The notes below the pieces were generated by a model. The model searched no databases, had not been told where the DNA came from, and saw only the letters and a list, made by a program, of their open reading frames with translations. From positions 648,859 to 712,858 of the forward strand of contig JBBHKE010001339.1 in the NCBI GenBank assembly GCA_037447655.1: DNA of 64,000 nt. The letters run 5' to 3'. Shown piece after piece: positions 22,867 to 34,087 of this stretch (the first letter of the stretch is position 1; each line of letters opens with the position of its first letter). The position numbers were made by a program, and so were the translations under genes. This stretch comes from Zygnema cylindricum (taxonomy: Eukaryota; Streptophyta; Zygnematophyceae; Zygnematales; Zygnemataceae).

Positions 22867-23325
22867 GTTATTACCGTGCATTAAAAAGTTTTTTTTTCCA
22901 TGTTTACAAAAGGTTTATGCAACACTATTATTTAACGCGACTCCTCGTTGTGCACCTAGAGATCGAATCGCGCGAGGTATTTTTTTTTTGCCTAAATACA
23001 ATAATGGGCATTCGTAGAGCTAAAAACTATTGTTATATATCGATCGGGCTTTGCCGATAGTCGACGTCTATTTTTTCTACTTAAAAGTAATCGTTACATT
23101 GGCACGATATATCGTTACCAGAGTTAGCGCGATGAAAAACCAATAACATATGTTTTCTATCGTTATAACGCTAGTACCGATAATTATCGACGATAAATGT
23201 ACGATTTTCAATAAAGTTATACAAATAACTTTTCGTACTAAACTCGGTTATACAAAGTACGGAACATATTGCCCTACTTGGAAAACCACGCTATACTCAA
23301 TCAAAAATATTATTCAATATACCAG

Positions 23326-24107
23326 TAGTGTTGTGTATTGGCAAAGATTTGCCGATAACCGATATGGGTTTTTTTTCGTGTTGTCGATAATTGATATGTT
23401 GGATCAATATATCGGCATCTGTGTTATCGCTAATAAACAACCGATAATTTCGGTTGTTTATCGGTAATAACAGTGATATCGATAACTATCGGCGATAAAT
23501 GTACGGACCGTATAGCTAAATGTACGGCTCGTACACTCAATTGTACGCATTATTCCAAGGACGCGCCGCGGATTTTTTTTCTCTCGATTTCGAGATAAAA
23601 CAACGATATTTGCTTGATTATTTTTAATAAAATGGGGTTTTACTTGGGTTCCATGCTCCCATACCCTTCCAAATTTTTCAAAAGATGGCGGCAGTAAATG
23701 GCGCCAGTCTGATATATCTGTTCGTTTGCTCATCTGGTTTTCGAAAAAGTTTGATTTTATAAGTTTACAATGTATTTTTTTTTTTGTTTCGATACTATAG
23801 TTTTAAAACTATAAACTATTCTTTTAAATTTGTCAACGTTTATGTGTTGTGTTGTTTGTACAAGACTTAAATTAAACATAATACTCAACAGATTCTTATA
23901 TATGGCATGCCACGCTATATAAAGTCAACAATATAATAAAATATGTTATAAAATACTATTGTATACGTACTATATATTTTTAAAGTTATCGCCGATAAAT
24001 AATTTGTTGGTCTCGTGCCCATATGTCGAAACCTCTGATGGTTCGATAACCGATAACTATCGGTATCCGTGTTATCGCGATAATGTTTTTGCCGATACAC
24101 AACACAA
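23326..24107. mobile_element. hAT-like non-autonomous transposon, copy F
   Basis: Left end TAGTGTTGTGTATTGG; right end GCCGATACACAACACAA. Subterminal CCGATAACCGATA motifs match copy A. Flanking octamers at the listed ends do not match. TATACCAG on the left resembles TATACCAT at 24123-24130, so the right end may be displaced by a few bases. Confidence 0.7.
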
Positions 24108-24681
24108 CCAAAGCGCACTATTTATACCATATTTAGATTTATAGATTTTGTGTAATTTTTAAGTTTGAGGTTGATCATCACAATGTGTTTTTGGGTAATA
24201 GATTTTTTATGTGAAAAACTATGATATTCTTTTAAACATACAGAATTAAAACTTTACCTCTTTTGCATAATTCATATTATAGTATCGTAGTCAAAAGAAA
24301 AACCGTCCGAAAATTGTAGCGAAAAAATTAGATTTGCGAGAGAATAAACATTAATATAAGAGATTAAGCATTAATCTAAGAGTTTCACGCAAAATTAGGA
24401 ACAAATCTCTTGAAGGAGGTGACTGTCGATGAAAAAAAATATTGGTAAATGGAGATTGCAAAAAGACAAAATAGTAAAAAGAAGAGGTGCAAGAGCTGTA
24501 TTTTTGTAAAGGGAGATGTACCACTACACCACTCATTGTTATTAATGTTAATAAGTCGCTACTACTTATAGCCAAAAATAACAAAATATAGATAACAACA
24601 TTATTTAAAGACGTGGACTTTAACCTGCTACGTCTCCTTGCATCAAATAGTAATATTAATCATAATTTTTTATTAACACTA

Positions 24682-25172
24682 CACCGTGAATCGTAATTAC
24701 CATTATTAACGCTAATTTCGTCACCACGAATTATGACCCAAAAATCTTAAAAAGAGTAAATAACTCTAAATATTTATTTACATTATTTAAGGTACTTTTT
24801 GAATCAGCGTTAACAACTCTACAGTAGTATTGTGCCGTTTTAAATAGTGTGGCTTACGATCGGTGTCTGACCGTACAAAATTGTACCTTATTAACGAAAA
24901 AAGTACAAAAATGATTTACTACACGCCGGTATGATGTAACTGCGTTTTCACAAACCGTGTAGTGCAAACGTCATAATGACGTGAAATTATAAGTTTATTA
25001 GATTCTGTATATGTACCTAAAAGATATTCAAAGCGGATAATTATTACGCACAGAAACCCAAATTAGAGTTATTGATAAATTAGAGTAAAACTTGTTTTTT
25101 GAAAAAACGAAAAAATCTAAACTAGAATGGATAACATTAATTATTTATTTACGATAATTACGATTCGCGGTG
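24682..25172. mobile_element. TA-flanked MITE with CACCG(T/C)GAATCG ends
   Basis: Starts CACCGTGAATCGTAATTACC and ends with the inverse of CACCGCGAATCGTAATTATC, with TA on each side. The interior (GACCGTACAAAATTGTACCTT and an AAAAAAGTACAAAA block) is related to the element ending at 52426. No coding capacity. Confidence 0.75.
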
Positions 25173-25330
25173 TATTAAATGCTTAACGCTAATAACGAGC
25201 TTTGCAATTTTGTACTTTTCGGTTACGGGCGGGTACGGCTAGTCGCGAGAAATCGAGTTTCGGTTAACTTTTATTTTCGTAAACGCCGGTCGGTTAACGG
25301 TTCACAATTTTGGAGCGTGACATAACTCGG

Positions 25331-25340
25331 NNNNNNNNNN
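25331..25340. other. Assembly gap (10 N)
   Basis: Ten N bases. The sequence changes abruptly from AT-rich intergenic DNA to the tail of a Copia-1-type element across the gap, so the true gap size is unknown. Confidence 1.
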
Positions 25341-25872
25341 GACCTTGCTGCGTACAGATCATACTCGTTCTGGTTCTGGCCTAGCTGCATACATTACTGC
25401 TCATGCCTGTATTGATTGCGATTTACTGGGAATTGTGGGTGGGAGTTCGTTTTTGCTCCTTCATCTAACTCTACTTTTATTTCCTTTAATATCGATCCTC
25501 CTCTTCCTTCTGCTTCCGGCCTCCTCTCCGCTACAACGAGTTTCACTCCCGCTACTTCTCGGAACCACTCTACTAGTTGGTTTCCGATTACCAATGAGCC
25601 ATTTCTTTGATCCGCAATCCTGGTCACCGCAAGCGGAAGAAGCACATCGAAATTCAGTATCATTACTCTCGGAAGCGGGTCGAAGATGTCACTCTCCAAT
25701 TTCTTTATGTCAAATTTGCCGACCAAGTGGTTGATCATCTCACCAAGGCTCTTCATCGCCCTCACTTTGAGCAACATCGCCTCTCCTCCGGCCTTCGTCT
25801 TCCTTCTCCTCCTAGCTATAATTTCCTTTATTTTCATCTCAATCTACTTCCTCGTTTTTGCTTGAGGGTGGG
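25341..25872 (+). pseudogene. Copia-1b RNase H tail
   Basis: From about 25605 this matches the last ~90 residues of Copia-1 RNase H (HIEIQYHYSRKRVED, LQFLYVKFADQVVDHLTKA, SGLRLP). Upstream, to the N gap, it is not obviously related to pol. The tail ends in a G-rich polypurine tract (GAGGGTGGG) just before the LTR. Confidence 0.8.
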
Positions 25873-26346
25873 TGTTAAGGGTCATTTAGCGTTAGTTATG
25901 TCCGTACTCGTCATTACATACGTCGATCCGGTCTTGGTCTTGCTCATACTAGACATGCGTCGTTCCAGACTTGTCGCCTTACGTACAAGTCTTTTCGGCG
26001 ACGGTCTCTCTTTTTCTACGTATGTTTTTTAATTGTCACAATTCTCTTTTGTACTTAATTTTGTCCTCGTACTTTTTGTCACTTGAGTCTACGTCGTTAC
26101 TTTAGGTCTTAATTGTTTTTGAACATTGCCAACCTAAAGTCAATGCGTTATAATCTAACTTACGTTAGAATTTAGTAAAAATCTTGAACAGATGTATTAG
26201 AATCTTGACTAGGATCATTGGTGTTACAGCTCACCAAAGAGCGCTTAGACTCCACAGTAATAAGCATTGGGTATTTGGTATATAAGTGAATTTTCTCACT
26301 CAATGAAATCATCCCAAATACAAATCAATTTCTCTCTCCAATGCAT
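25873..26346 (+). repeat. Copia-1b LTR with internal sequence on both sides
   Basis: Begins TGTTAAGGGTCATTTAGCG and ends at CTCTCTCCA(ATGCA). It keeps the GTATATAAGTGA core near 26278. It is preceded by the pol 3' end and followed (26347-26399) by the 5' leader and first gag codons of the same family (ATTGCTTCGGCCAATCCACC matches 14844 onward). So it is neither a normal 3' LTR nor a solo LTR. Confidence 0.85.
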
Positions 26347-27835
26347 TGATTTTTCTCTTGTGTACAATTTTATTGCTTCGGCCAATCCACCTCCAATATG
26401 ATGGAAGATAAGTCGTACAGTCCTGATTTGGATTTTAGTGCATATTTTACAACATTTTTGTAAAGCTGAATCTAAGTCGTGCGTCTTAAATTGGCTTTTA
26501 GTGTACTTTTCACATCCATTTATTTTGTAAACAGACCTTTCTGTACGGAAAAAGGTCGTTAGTGCTATATTTGGGTAATTCAATGACTTTCAACAAAAAA
26601 TAAATATTGTACTTTTTGTACCTTTGTAATGCCACGTATGTAAAAAAAGCCAATGGCTTCTGGTGTATTTTTTTGTCCTCATGTGAATACGATCTAGCAT
26701 TTGCTATAACATGTACGGAAGTATGGTTTGGACCATTTTCTACTACTGAGATTAAGTGGACGTCAGAATGTCACGTGGCTTTCTCCGCGAGAGTCCATTG
26801 AGCCTCGCATAAGGCTAAAAATGGGCGATTAGCAGTATAGCACAGTAGTTCTTAATTTGACCAGAATTTGTTAATTTGACCCTTTAGTGTGCGGCAGCGA
26901 CCTTTCACTAATGTCACGTCAAGATTCGATTGTCGTTTGTGAAGATTTTAGGTTGTCAAACAGAGACGTTGACGGTGACGGATGAGATATGACAAAATGG
27001 CAAAGAATGTCATATTGAGCTGTGGACCACAATGCATTTAAGGCGAAGTCCACCACTTGTCACGAGCTGCCAGCTACGGGCGAATGCATGGCTTAACCGT
27101 CATTTTTTTGTCGCATTAGACCTGGAAGGTCTTTTGAAGTACAATATCTTATTTGGGTGACGTGGCGCCATCTGGGCTTAAAGCGGGAAAATCTCGCCAA
27201 AATCTTGCGGTTGGGAACGTTCGACTCCGTTGACAGCTACTATAAGAAAAACAATACACTCTAGCTGACATATATAATACAATATAATATAATAAAAAAA
27301 CATAATATAATAAAATAAAATATAGCATAATATAATGAGATATATAATGTAATAATAGTGTAAGCCATACTGAGCTTGTACGATAAGCGAGTTTTATGGT
27401 ACGACGAGCGCAACAAAATTGAGCGAAACTTTGGTTGTGGCTCAAAAGTCAAAAAAAGGACACGAGTAACTTCAATTCTATTGGTCTAATCCTTACACGC
27501 CCTCTTGGAACCGACGGACAGTATGTGGGCGTGTGGCTAATCAATGCTCACAAGCGTCAGAAAGGGTACAGTTAACAAGTACATTTTTGGAACTTTGTGG
27601 ATCATAAAATATTGTGGCCGTTAGATCTGGAAAATGTTAGAGCTACTTCGAGAAAACGACAAAAAAACTTCACGCGTGCGCGCAGCAGTCGGAGGATGTT
27701 GCTAGACGCGTGGCTCGGCTCTTCCTTTACTTGACAAGTGTGTGAAAAGGGCTCGTTGACGAGTACATTTTGAATTTTTGCAAAAGGAAAAGTAACGTAC
27801 CGTACCGTCCTGTAACAATTAGATTAGGGGAGTTA

Positions 27836-28613
27836 GGGTATGTCCCCATGTACTTGTAACTTAGCAAAACTTACTTTGTTTTTTAGCGCGGATCCGCCGG
27901 ACCCAGTTTTCAAGTGTCCCTATGTGTAAGAACATAATCATAACTCACGTTTGTGACGATTCTATAAGTCGACAATACCTGTGACGGTTGTCAACTTCTA
28001 GAATCTGTGTTGTCGCACGTTATTTTTTGGAACTGCTTGTGACGTGGCATGTCTCACCATGACATTGTAGACGTACCGCTTTCCAGCCTTTGCAGTTTCA
28101 CAGTTGAAGAAGATGCGCTTTGCCTTCACGTCTCCTGTCCAGTCGACGTGAAATGGCATCGAAATTTCGAGACCCCTGCTAAAAAAAAAAGTGTACTAAA
28201 CGAAAACGGACAAAACCAAACAAATTGTGTACTTCTCTTCGTCTTATTGAACGAAAATAGACAAAACATAGCAAAATCGGTACTTTTCTTTGTTTGGAAA
28301 TCGTATGAAATTTTCGAAAAACACGGCACGTGCATATATATGTTCCTATTTGTTTATCGAAATTACCTAGTTTTAAAACACATCGCGCATGTGTTTTAAA
28401 CATAGGTTTGAAGATGGCGTTTTTTGTCGTGGAAGTGGGTCGAAAAACACAAGACGACAAATTTTTGTACATCCTAAGTTCGAGGATGACCCAAATTGTA
28501 CTCTACAAATTTGCGATTCCTTCGTACCGTTGCAACTTAGGCAATACAGCGCTAAGTTTTGTAGGAAAATGATAGAAAGAAAAACCATTACTTATGCACA
28601 TGGGGACATACCC
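27836..28613. mobile_element. PIF/Harbinger-like MITE, TTA target duplication
   Basis: Left end GGGTATGTCCCCATGT after TTA (27833-27835); right end ACATGGGGACATACCC before TTA (28614-28616). Terminal repeats are near-perfect over 16 bp. The interior shares blocks (GAAGTGGGTCG, AAGTTCGAGGATGACCCAAA) with 46737-47695. The 116-codon open frame at 28049 is not conserved between copies. Confidence 0.82.
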
Positions 28614-29158
28614 TTACTTATGACGAGAAAAGCTCCATATAAATCGGAATCTCGCCAAAAAATTTGTCATTTAGTGAATTTGTCAACAATTCTGAACTTT
28701 AGGGTTTCACTTTGCTTTCCACCAATGTGGTGTTTGCAGATTGTCGTTTAGTTTGATTTCGTTTTTTTATTTCGCACTTTTTGAAATAGAATGTACTGTA
28801 CCATTTTTCTTTTCGCACTTAATCTTCTTAAAACCTCATTGGCTTAAACAATTTGTGTTAGAAGATACGCGCGACGAGATTTTTGAAAATTTAAATGTAC
28901 ACGACGTGTGTCAATTTATGAATCGAGTCTTTGGAAATTTTATCAAAATGCGAAACAAATAATTTAGTAATTTTGGAACAAATGCAATGTATACCGTACG
29001 CTCTATATTATAAAGTACGAAGGGACGGGCTCGGTTAACTCATGATAAGGGTGAAGTTCCATTGGACGAAAAGTTCCAACCCTAAATACATTTATAGTTG
29101 TCCATTTTGATGTGAACGGCCCCGATCCTGTTTACAAAGCGTTTTATCCGAAACCAAT

Positions 29159-31438
29159 ATGTTAAGTGATAAGAGGATAGGGCTGCAGTTTTGGGCTGAG
29201 TCTATGAACTATGCTAATTTCATCAAAAATAGAGTCCTAACTTCAGCAAATAAGGAGGAAACTCCGTATGAGAGGTGGACAAGAAGAAAGCCTGATTTGT
29301 CTAGTTTGAGAGTGTTCGGAAGTCAAGTCTACAGTTTGGATTCCGATAAGACTAAATGGAAGTTAGAGGGAAGAGGGAAACCAGGATATCTTGTAGGATA
29401 TGATGAGAGCACAAAAGGATACCGAGTGTATGACTTGAAAAAGAGAGATATAATTTTGGTAAAACACATAGTGGTGATGAATGAAGAGAAGTCCATTGAT
29501 CCATTCAAATATAATAAGCAATTCAAAATCAGATTTGAAACGGATCAGTTTTCTGACTTTGACTTAGAAAATGAAGAGAAGGAAGAGGGAGAAAAAGAAA
29601 AATCTGCAGATCTACCAAAGGAGAAGGAGGAAAGGACAACATCCGAGGCAACGCCACAATACGAAGTGGAAACCGATGAGGAACTTGATGAGACACCGGA
29701 ATTGGAAGATAGGGAAGCTGAAAATCTCCCAAAACGAAACCCAAGGATGCCTTGCATACCGGCGTCCGATTTTGAAGGGGGAAGAAGAAGTAGTAAACGA
29801 CTTCAAGAAAGACAAGTAAATAACCAACTCACAAAGATGTCTCACCCAGATGAACCTCAAACATACTTAGAGGCCATAAACACTCCAGAAAGTAGCCGGT
29901 GGATCACAGCTATAAATGAAGAAATGGCCTCTATCATGGAAGCCAATACATGGGAGTTGGTAGATTGTCCACCGGACCGAAAACCGATCGGATGTAAGTG
30001 GGTGTTTAAACTTAAATTAAACCCGGATAATACCATTGAGAGGTACAAAGCTAGGTTAGTTGCAAAAGGTTATACACAGGAAGAGGGGATAGAGTACGAA
30101 GAAACCTTTGCACTTGTAGTCTGATTTCCTTCTGTTAGAATCCTTTTAAGTATAGCCGCAGCGGAGGATATGGAAATCCACCAGATGGATATTAAAACTG
30201 CCTTTTTGCACGGAGAGTTGGAAGAAGAAATTTACATGAGGCAACCGGAAGGATTCGTGGAAAGTGGGGAAGAAAACAAATTTTGCAAACTGATAAAATC
30301 ACTATATGGGCTTAAGCAAGCCCCGCGACAGTGGAATATAAAGCTCGACGAATTTCTGACCGGTTTGGGGTATATCAGAATTAGTTCAGATCACTCTATA
30401 TATTTATTTGAGGATGAGAATGGAGTGATATTTATTGCTATTTATGTTGATGATTTGTTGGTCTTAAGCAAGTCCTTAGATAAAATTAACAAACTAAAAC
30501 GGGATCTTAGAAGCAGTTTTGATTTGAAAGATCTTGGCGAAGCAAAGTACATTTTGGAAATTCAGATGGAGAGAGATAGAGGGAATAGAATTATAAGACT
30601 CACTCAAAAAGAAGCAATCGGTAATATGCTAGAAAAATTTCAAATGGAGAAAGCAAACGGATGTACTACTTCCATGGATTTGAAGAAAGTGAGTGAGGGG
30701 AGTGAAGAGGGAGGAATATTCATCATTAATGATGAGATGGACGAGATAGAAAGAAAATTTATGGAAAATATCCCTTATCGGCAGATTGTAGGCAGTTTAA
30801 TTTATTTTATGAACTGTACCCGTCCGGATATAGCTGCAGCTATAGGTGTCCTTAGTAGAAATCTAAATGAACCAAGAAAGAGAGATTGGGAGGCTGCCAA
30901 AAGGGTGATGAGGTATCTGGTGGGGACAAGGGAAATATGGTTGCATTTGGGAGGGGAGCACACTGACATCACCACTTAGAGTGATGCTAGTTATGGAGAT
31001 GTGCCATTAAGTAGGTGTACGACTGGATATGTGTTGCAAATTGGATCCGGTGCATGTTGTTGGAGTAGCAAGCAACAAAAAGTAGTTGCTCAGTCCACTA
31101 TGGAGGCTGAATACATGGCTTCCTGTGCTGCCACCAAAGAATTAATGTGGGTTAAATCTCTTCTTGAAGAACTTGGGTTCATGAAGTTTGGAACTCAAAA
31201 AGTTTTTTGTGATAATCAAGCTGCTATCTCGATTGCAGCTAATCCGAAACATCACTTCAAAGCTAAGCATATGGATGTTAGACTAAGCTTTGTCAAAGAG
31301 AAGGTAGAAAATAAAATTATTAAACAAGTTCATAAAACTGATAGAGAAATGATTGCAGACATTATGACAAAAGCAGTGCCTTCCCCTAAGTTGATTTATT
31401 GCAGAGAAAACTGTGGATTAAAATTGAAAAGTGACTAG
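29159..31438 (+). pseudogene. Copia-2a integrase C-terminus, reverse transcriptase and RNase H
   Basis: One reading frame covers the whole region, broken only by TGA at 30121-30123 and TAG at 30977-30979. The integrase tail reads FWAESMNYANFIKNR and PDLSSLRVFGSQVY. Reverse transcriptase has IGCKWVFKLKLNPD, YKARLVAKGYTQEEG, HQMDIKTAFLHGELEE, LYGLKQAPRQW and an intact active site IYVDDLLVL near 30442. RNase H has SDASYGD, QSTMEAEYMASCAATKE and CDNQAAISIA. The first stop sits where the family has VVRFPSxR, so it is likely CGA to TGA. With two point stops only, this is younger than Copia-1, but it lacks its 5' half. Confidence 0.9.
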
Positions 31439-31451
31439 GAATTAAGGGGAG

Positions 31452-32342
31452 TGTTGAAAAAAGGTAATTAATAGTTCACTTCCCTCTTTTAGTTTTGTTT
31501 TAAAGAAAGAGAGTAAGGATCAAAGGCGCGCCATGGCTGCCGCCATATTTAGAAAGTGGCAGTTTTTGCAGTTAAGGGTATTTTGGCTAAAATGATGCCT
31601 ATGTCTAGATTTGAACCTGTGGCCTCTAGATTCTATATAGCCTAACGCCTTAACCATTAAGGCGTTACGAAACGATACACGTGACGGGTTTCATAAATGT
31701 ATAAACATTAACGAAACATCTAATTAACAGCAGACTAACCAAAAGGAGCAATTTCTGCATGTACGCGAATCTGAACCGTGTAAAATATGTTTTGATCGGA
31801 CGGCCGGTATTATAGCCGGCACGCGAAGTGAGCTTTTTAGCGGCATACGGATATAGCGTCACGCGGTGCCACGTGGCGCCACATTATTTGATACCGGAGA
31901 AGATGGAAGGAGGAACCATGGCTTCCGATATGACAGGTGCCACCTTGTTGACCTTGTCGTACAATGGTTGTACAATAAGTACATCGCCCATTGTACCTTC
32001 TTGTACTTTACAGTGTTCCTATTGGACTAGGGTTTAATAGTAGGTAGTCGTGAGTAGGCAGACCGAGACTTAGTAATATTTAGGTACCTCTCTCTCTAAG
32101 AGAGCTTGTAACTATAAAGGTCATCTTTGACCAGCCATAACTTACTACTCAGGTGAGCAAATTCAGTGATTCTTTTTGCGTTTGACTTAGGGGAGTCTTG
32201 TCCTCACAAGGGTGAGAGTGGTCAGAATATTTGTGTGCCTGGGCGGCGCTTATTCAGCGAGAAAGTAGAAGGGGCAAATATTATCCTAGAGGCTTTACAT
32301 AGGCTGCTCATTCTGTGGGTCAATGGAGACCACATAATTTCA
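31452..32342 (+). repeat. Copia-2a 3' LTR
   Basis: An 891-bp LTR from TGTTGAAAAAAGG to ATAATTTCA. It carries an ACTATAAAGG TATA-like core near 32111, a short stem around CTCTCTCTAAGAGAG, and a tRNA-like unit on the opposite strand at 31592-31675. Its last ~260 bp align with the LTRs at 34088 (inverted) and 50229. Confidence 0.85.
31592..31675 (-). other. Antisense tRNA-like unit in Copia-2a LTR
   Basis: On the minus strand an A-box-like TGGTTAAGGCG is followed about 40 bp later by a B-box-like GGTTCAAATCT, the internal promoter elements of tRNA genes, and the segment ends GGCATCA. Stems are degenerate, so this is not called a functional tRNA. Confidence 0.65.
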
Positions 32343-33080
32343 AGCCGGTCCCCAAATATTTGTGTGTACTAGATCTAGAAGTTTTTCTCCCTTATAAGTG
32401 GCTGTTTTGGGAAAGGGTAATCTGTGTGTTTTACCTTTAGCACATCCACTACAATCACTTATATTTTCACTCTCACTAAACTGAATCCCTTCCACCACTC
32501 CCATCTTTTTTATCTCTCTTAACTTATCTAGTTTCACATGCCCAAGCCTCTTATGCCACATCATTATATCATGAACACCAGCATAATAAAGTTTCTCTGT
32601 TTCATTGCTTAAAATCAGCCTGAATATCCCTTGGCTACCTTTCTCATCAATGAAATAGACATCCTCCTCAAAACTAGCAGTAAAGACTCCTTCCCTAGTG
32701 CTAGTAAAAAAACCATTATCATCTAATACAGATGTGGAGATGAGGTTTTTGTTCAACTACGGAATAAATAATACATCGGAGAATGTTACTATGGATGTCT
32801 TTCCTTTTACTAACACTTTCAAATCTACCGATCCTACAAGAGTAGTAATGACTATCCTCCTATCCCCGTACTCTATCTCTACGATGGGAATCTTTCTTAT
32901 CTTAGTGAACAGGTGATTATCCTTACACATGTGCATGGAGGCACCTGAATCTATAACCCAGCCTGCTTCACCTTTCAATCCAACGTAAACACATTTCTGC
33001 CTTTGTGGAATTTTGACCTCTTTTTTCGCCTCCAACTCCTCATCAAATAGGAGCTCATCGTCCTCGTCCTCGGGTTCCAC
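32343..33080 (-). pseudogene. Copia-2b protease and pre-integrase region
   Basis: One minus frame gives the protease motif VIDSGASMHMCKD, then the pre-integrase zinc-binding region (MMWHKRLGHVKLDKL ... CSGCAKGKTHRLPFP) and the start of the integrase core, where the usual LVHTDxWGP reads LVHTNIWGP, so the first catalytic aspartate is lost. A stop separates the two at about 32757. The sequence is cut at 32343. Confidence 0.85.
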
Positions 33081-33089
33081 CTCATGTAC

Positions 33090-34024
33090 TTATGTCACAA
33101 GGGCCTTTTTCTTTCCTCTCGCGGTTGCACTGGTTTGCCCCTCCTTTAACCAAAGCTCGGTTAGCTTTGTGCACTCTGCCATATAGTTCCCCGATTTCTT
33201 ACAAAAATGACATAAACCTTTGAGAGTCCTTGGTCCGACCTCGTCGGTCAGATTTTTCAGCTCCCTCCCTCCATAGTTTCCGACCGGTTTCCGGGAATCC
33301 TTGTTCCTCCAATCGGTCGCAGTTGCTAGGGCTTGCCCACTCTTTCCTCCACTTCGGATATCAATCGTATTCTCCCGAACGAGAATCATCCCTACCACTG
33401 AGTTCCATATCCACCTTGAGTCCGGCAAGTCCTGCCACAGGTGACTATGTTCTCGAACTCAACGGGTAACTTCATCAGTAAACAGTTAACCTTTTCTTTT
33501 TCACTAAAATCTTTTCCAGCACTCTCTAGCTCCATGAAGAGTGTAGCAAGCTCATTGCAAAAATCCAACATCTTCCCCCCTTTGTATACATACTCTTTAT
33601 TTTAATGATCAGCCAACTGTTGTTGCTGAATCGTACCACTTTGGTACATCTCTATGAGAGCCGTCCAAAGATCGGATGCCATTTTTACCTGCAAATGAGG
33701 ACATGCAAGTCCTTGAGTGAGATGGCCTAGGATGAAGTGTTTTGCCGCCATATTGTTGAAGTACCAGGTTTCAGTATCATTCTCCTTGTTCCTCGGAATA
33801 GGTGACATGAATGCCAAACTGGTTGCTATTGGTGTGGTCGTCTCCATCTCATTTCCTTTGTCTACCACCTCTCCTTCTTTTGTTTCCTCCATTGAAGGTG
33901 GATCCTCTTTCTTGGTGAATCTGCTTATTCGAAACCCTGGAGGGATTCGAAGACTTGATGGACGCCCCAACCGTCCACTCACTATCCCCCAAAACCTTTT
34001 TTCGCATAGAGCTCCTATCATCAT
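33090..34024 (-). pseudogene. Copia-2b gag remnant
   Basis: Two frames: 34024-33602 begins MMIGALCEKRFWG and contains the gag-like FILGHLTQGLACPHLQ and MASDLWTALIEMYQSG segments; 33428-33090 contains a zinc knuckle CHFCKKSGNYMAEC in which the histidine is tyrosine. A frameshift lies between them, near 33430-33600. Confidence 0.75.
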
Positions 34025-34072
34025 ACTTTCCCAGTATATAAGGCCAGTTCGATTAAAGATTGGTACCCTAGA

Positions 34073-34087
34073 GGTGGGCCCATAACC
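34073..34087 (-). promoter_or_regulatory. Primer-binding site complementary to half initiator tRNA-Met
   Basis: On the minus strand GGTTATGGGCCCACC directly follows the LTR end. Its complement GGTGGGCCCATAACC equals the anticodon-arm segment of plant initiator tRNA-Met (anticodon CAT inside), ending near nucleotide 39, not the tRNA 3' end. Copia-type hemiviruses such as Drosophila copia prime from such a half tRNA. Confidence 0.8.

Larger units (their letters stand above)
29155..32342 (+). mobile_element. Copia-2a, 5'-truncated Copia element with 3' LTR
   Basis: It begins abruptly inside integrase after the catalytic core and runs through reverse transcriptase and RNase H to a polypurine tract (AAGGGGAG, 31444-31451) and a complete 3' LTR (31452-32342). 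No 5' LTR, gag or protease lies upstream. The right end abuts an inverted 5' half of a related element. Confidence 0.88.

Noticed and set aside
28049-28399. Open frame of 116 codons within a PIF-like MITE.
   Set aside because: Not conserved in the related elements and lacks transposase motifs.
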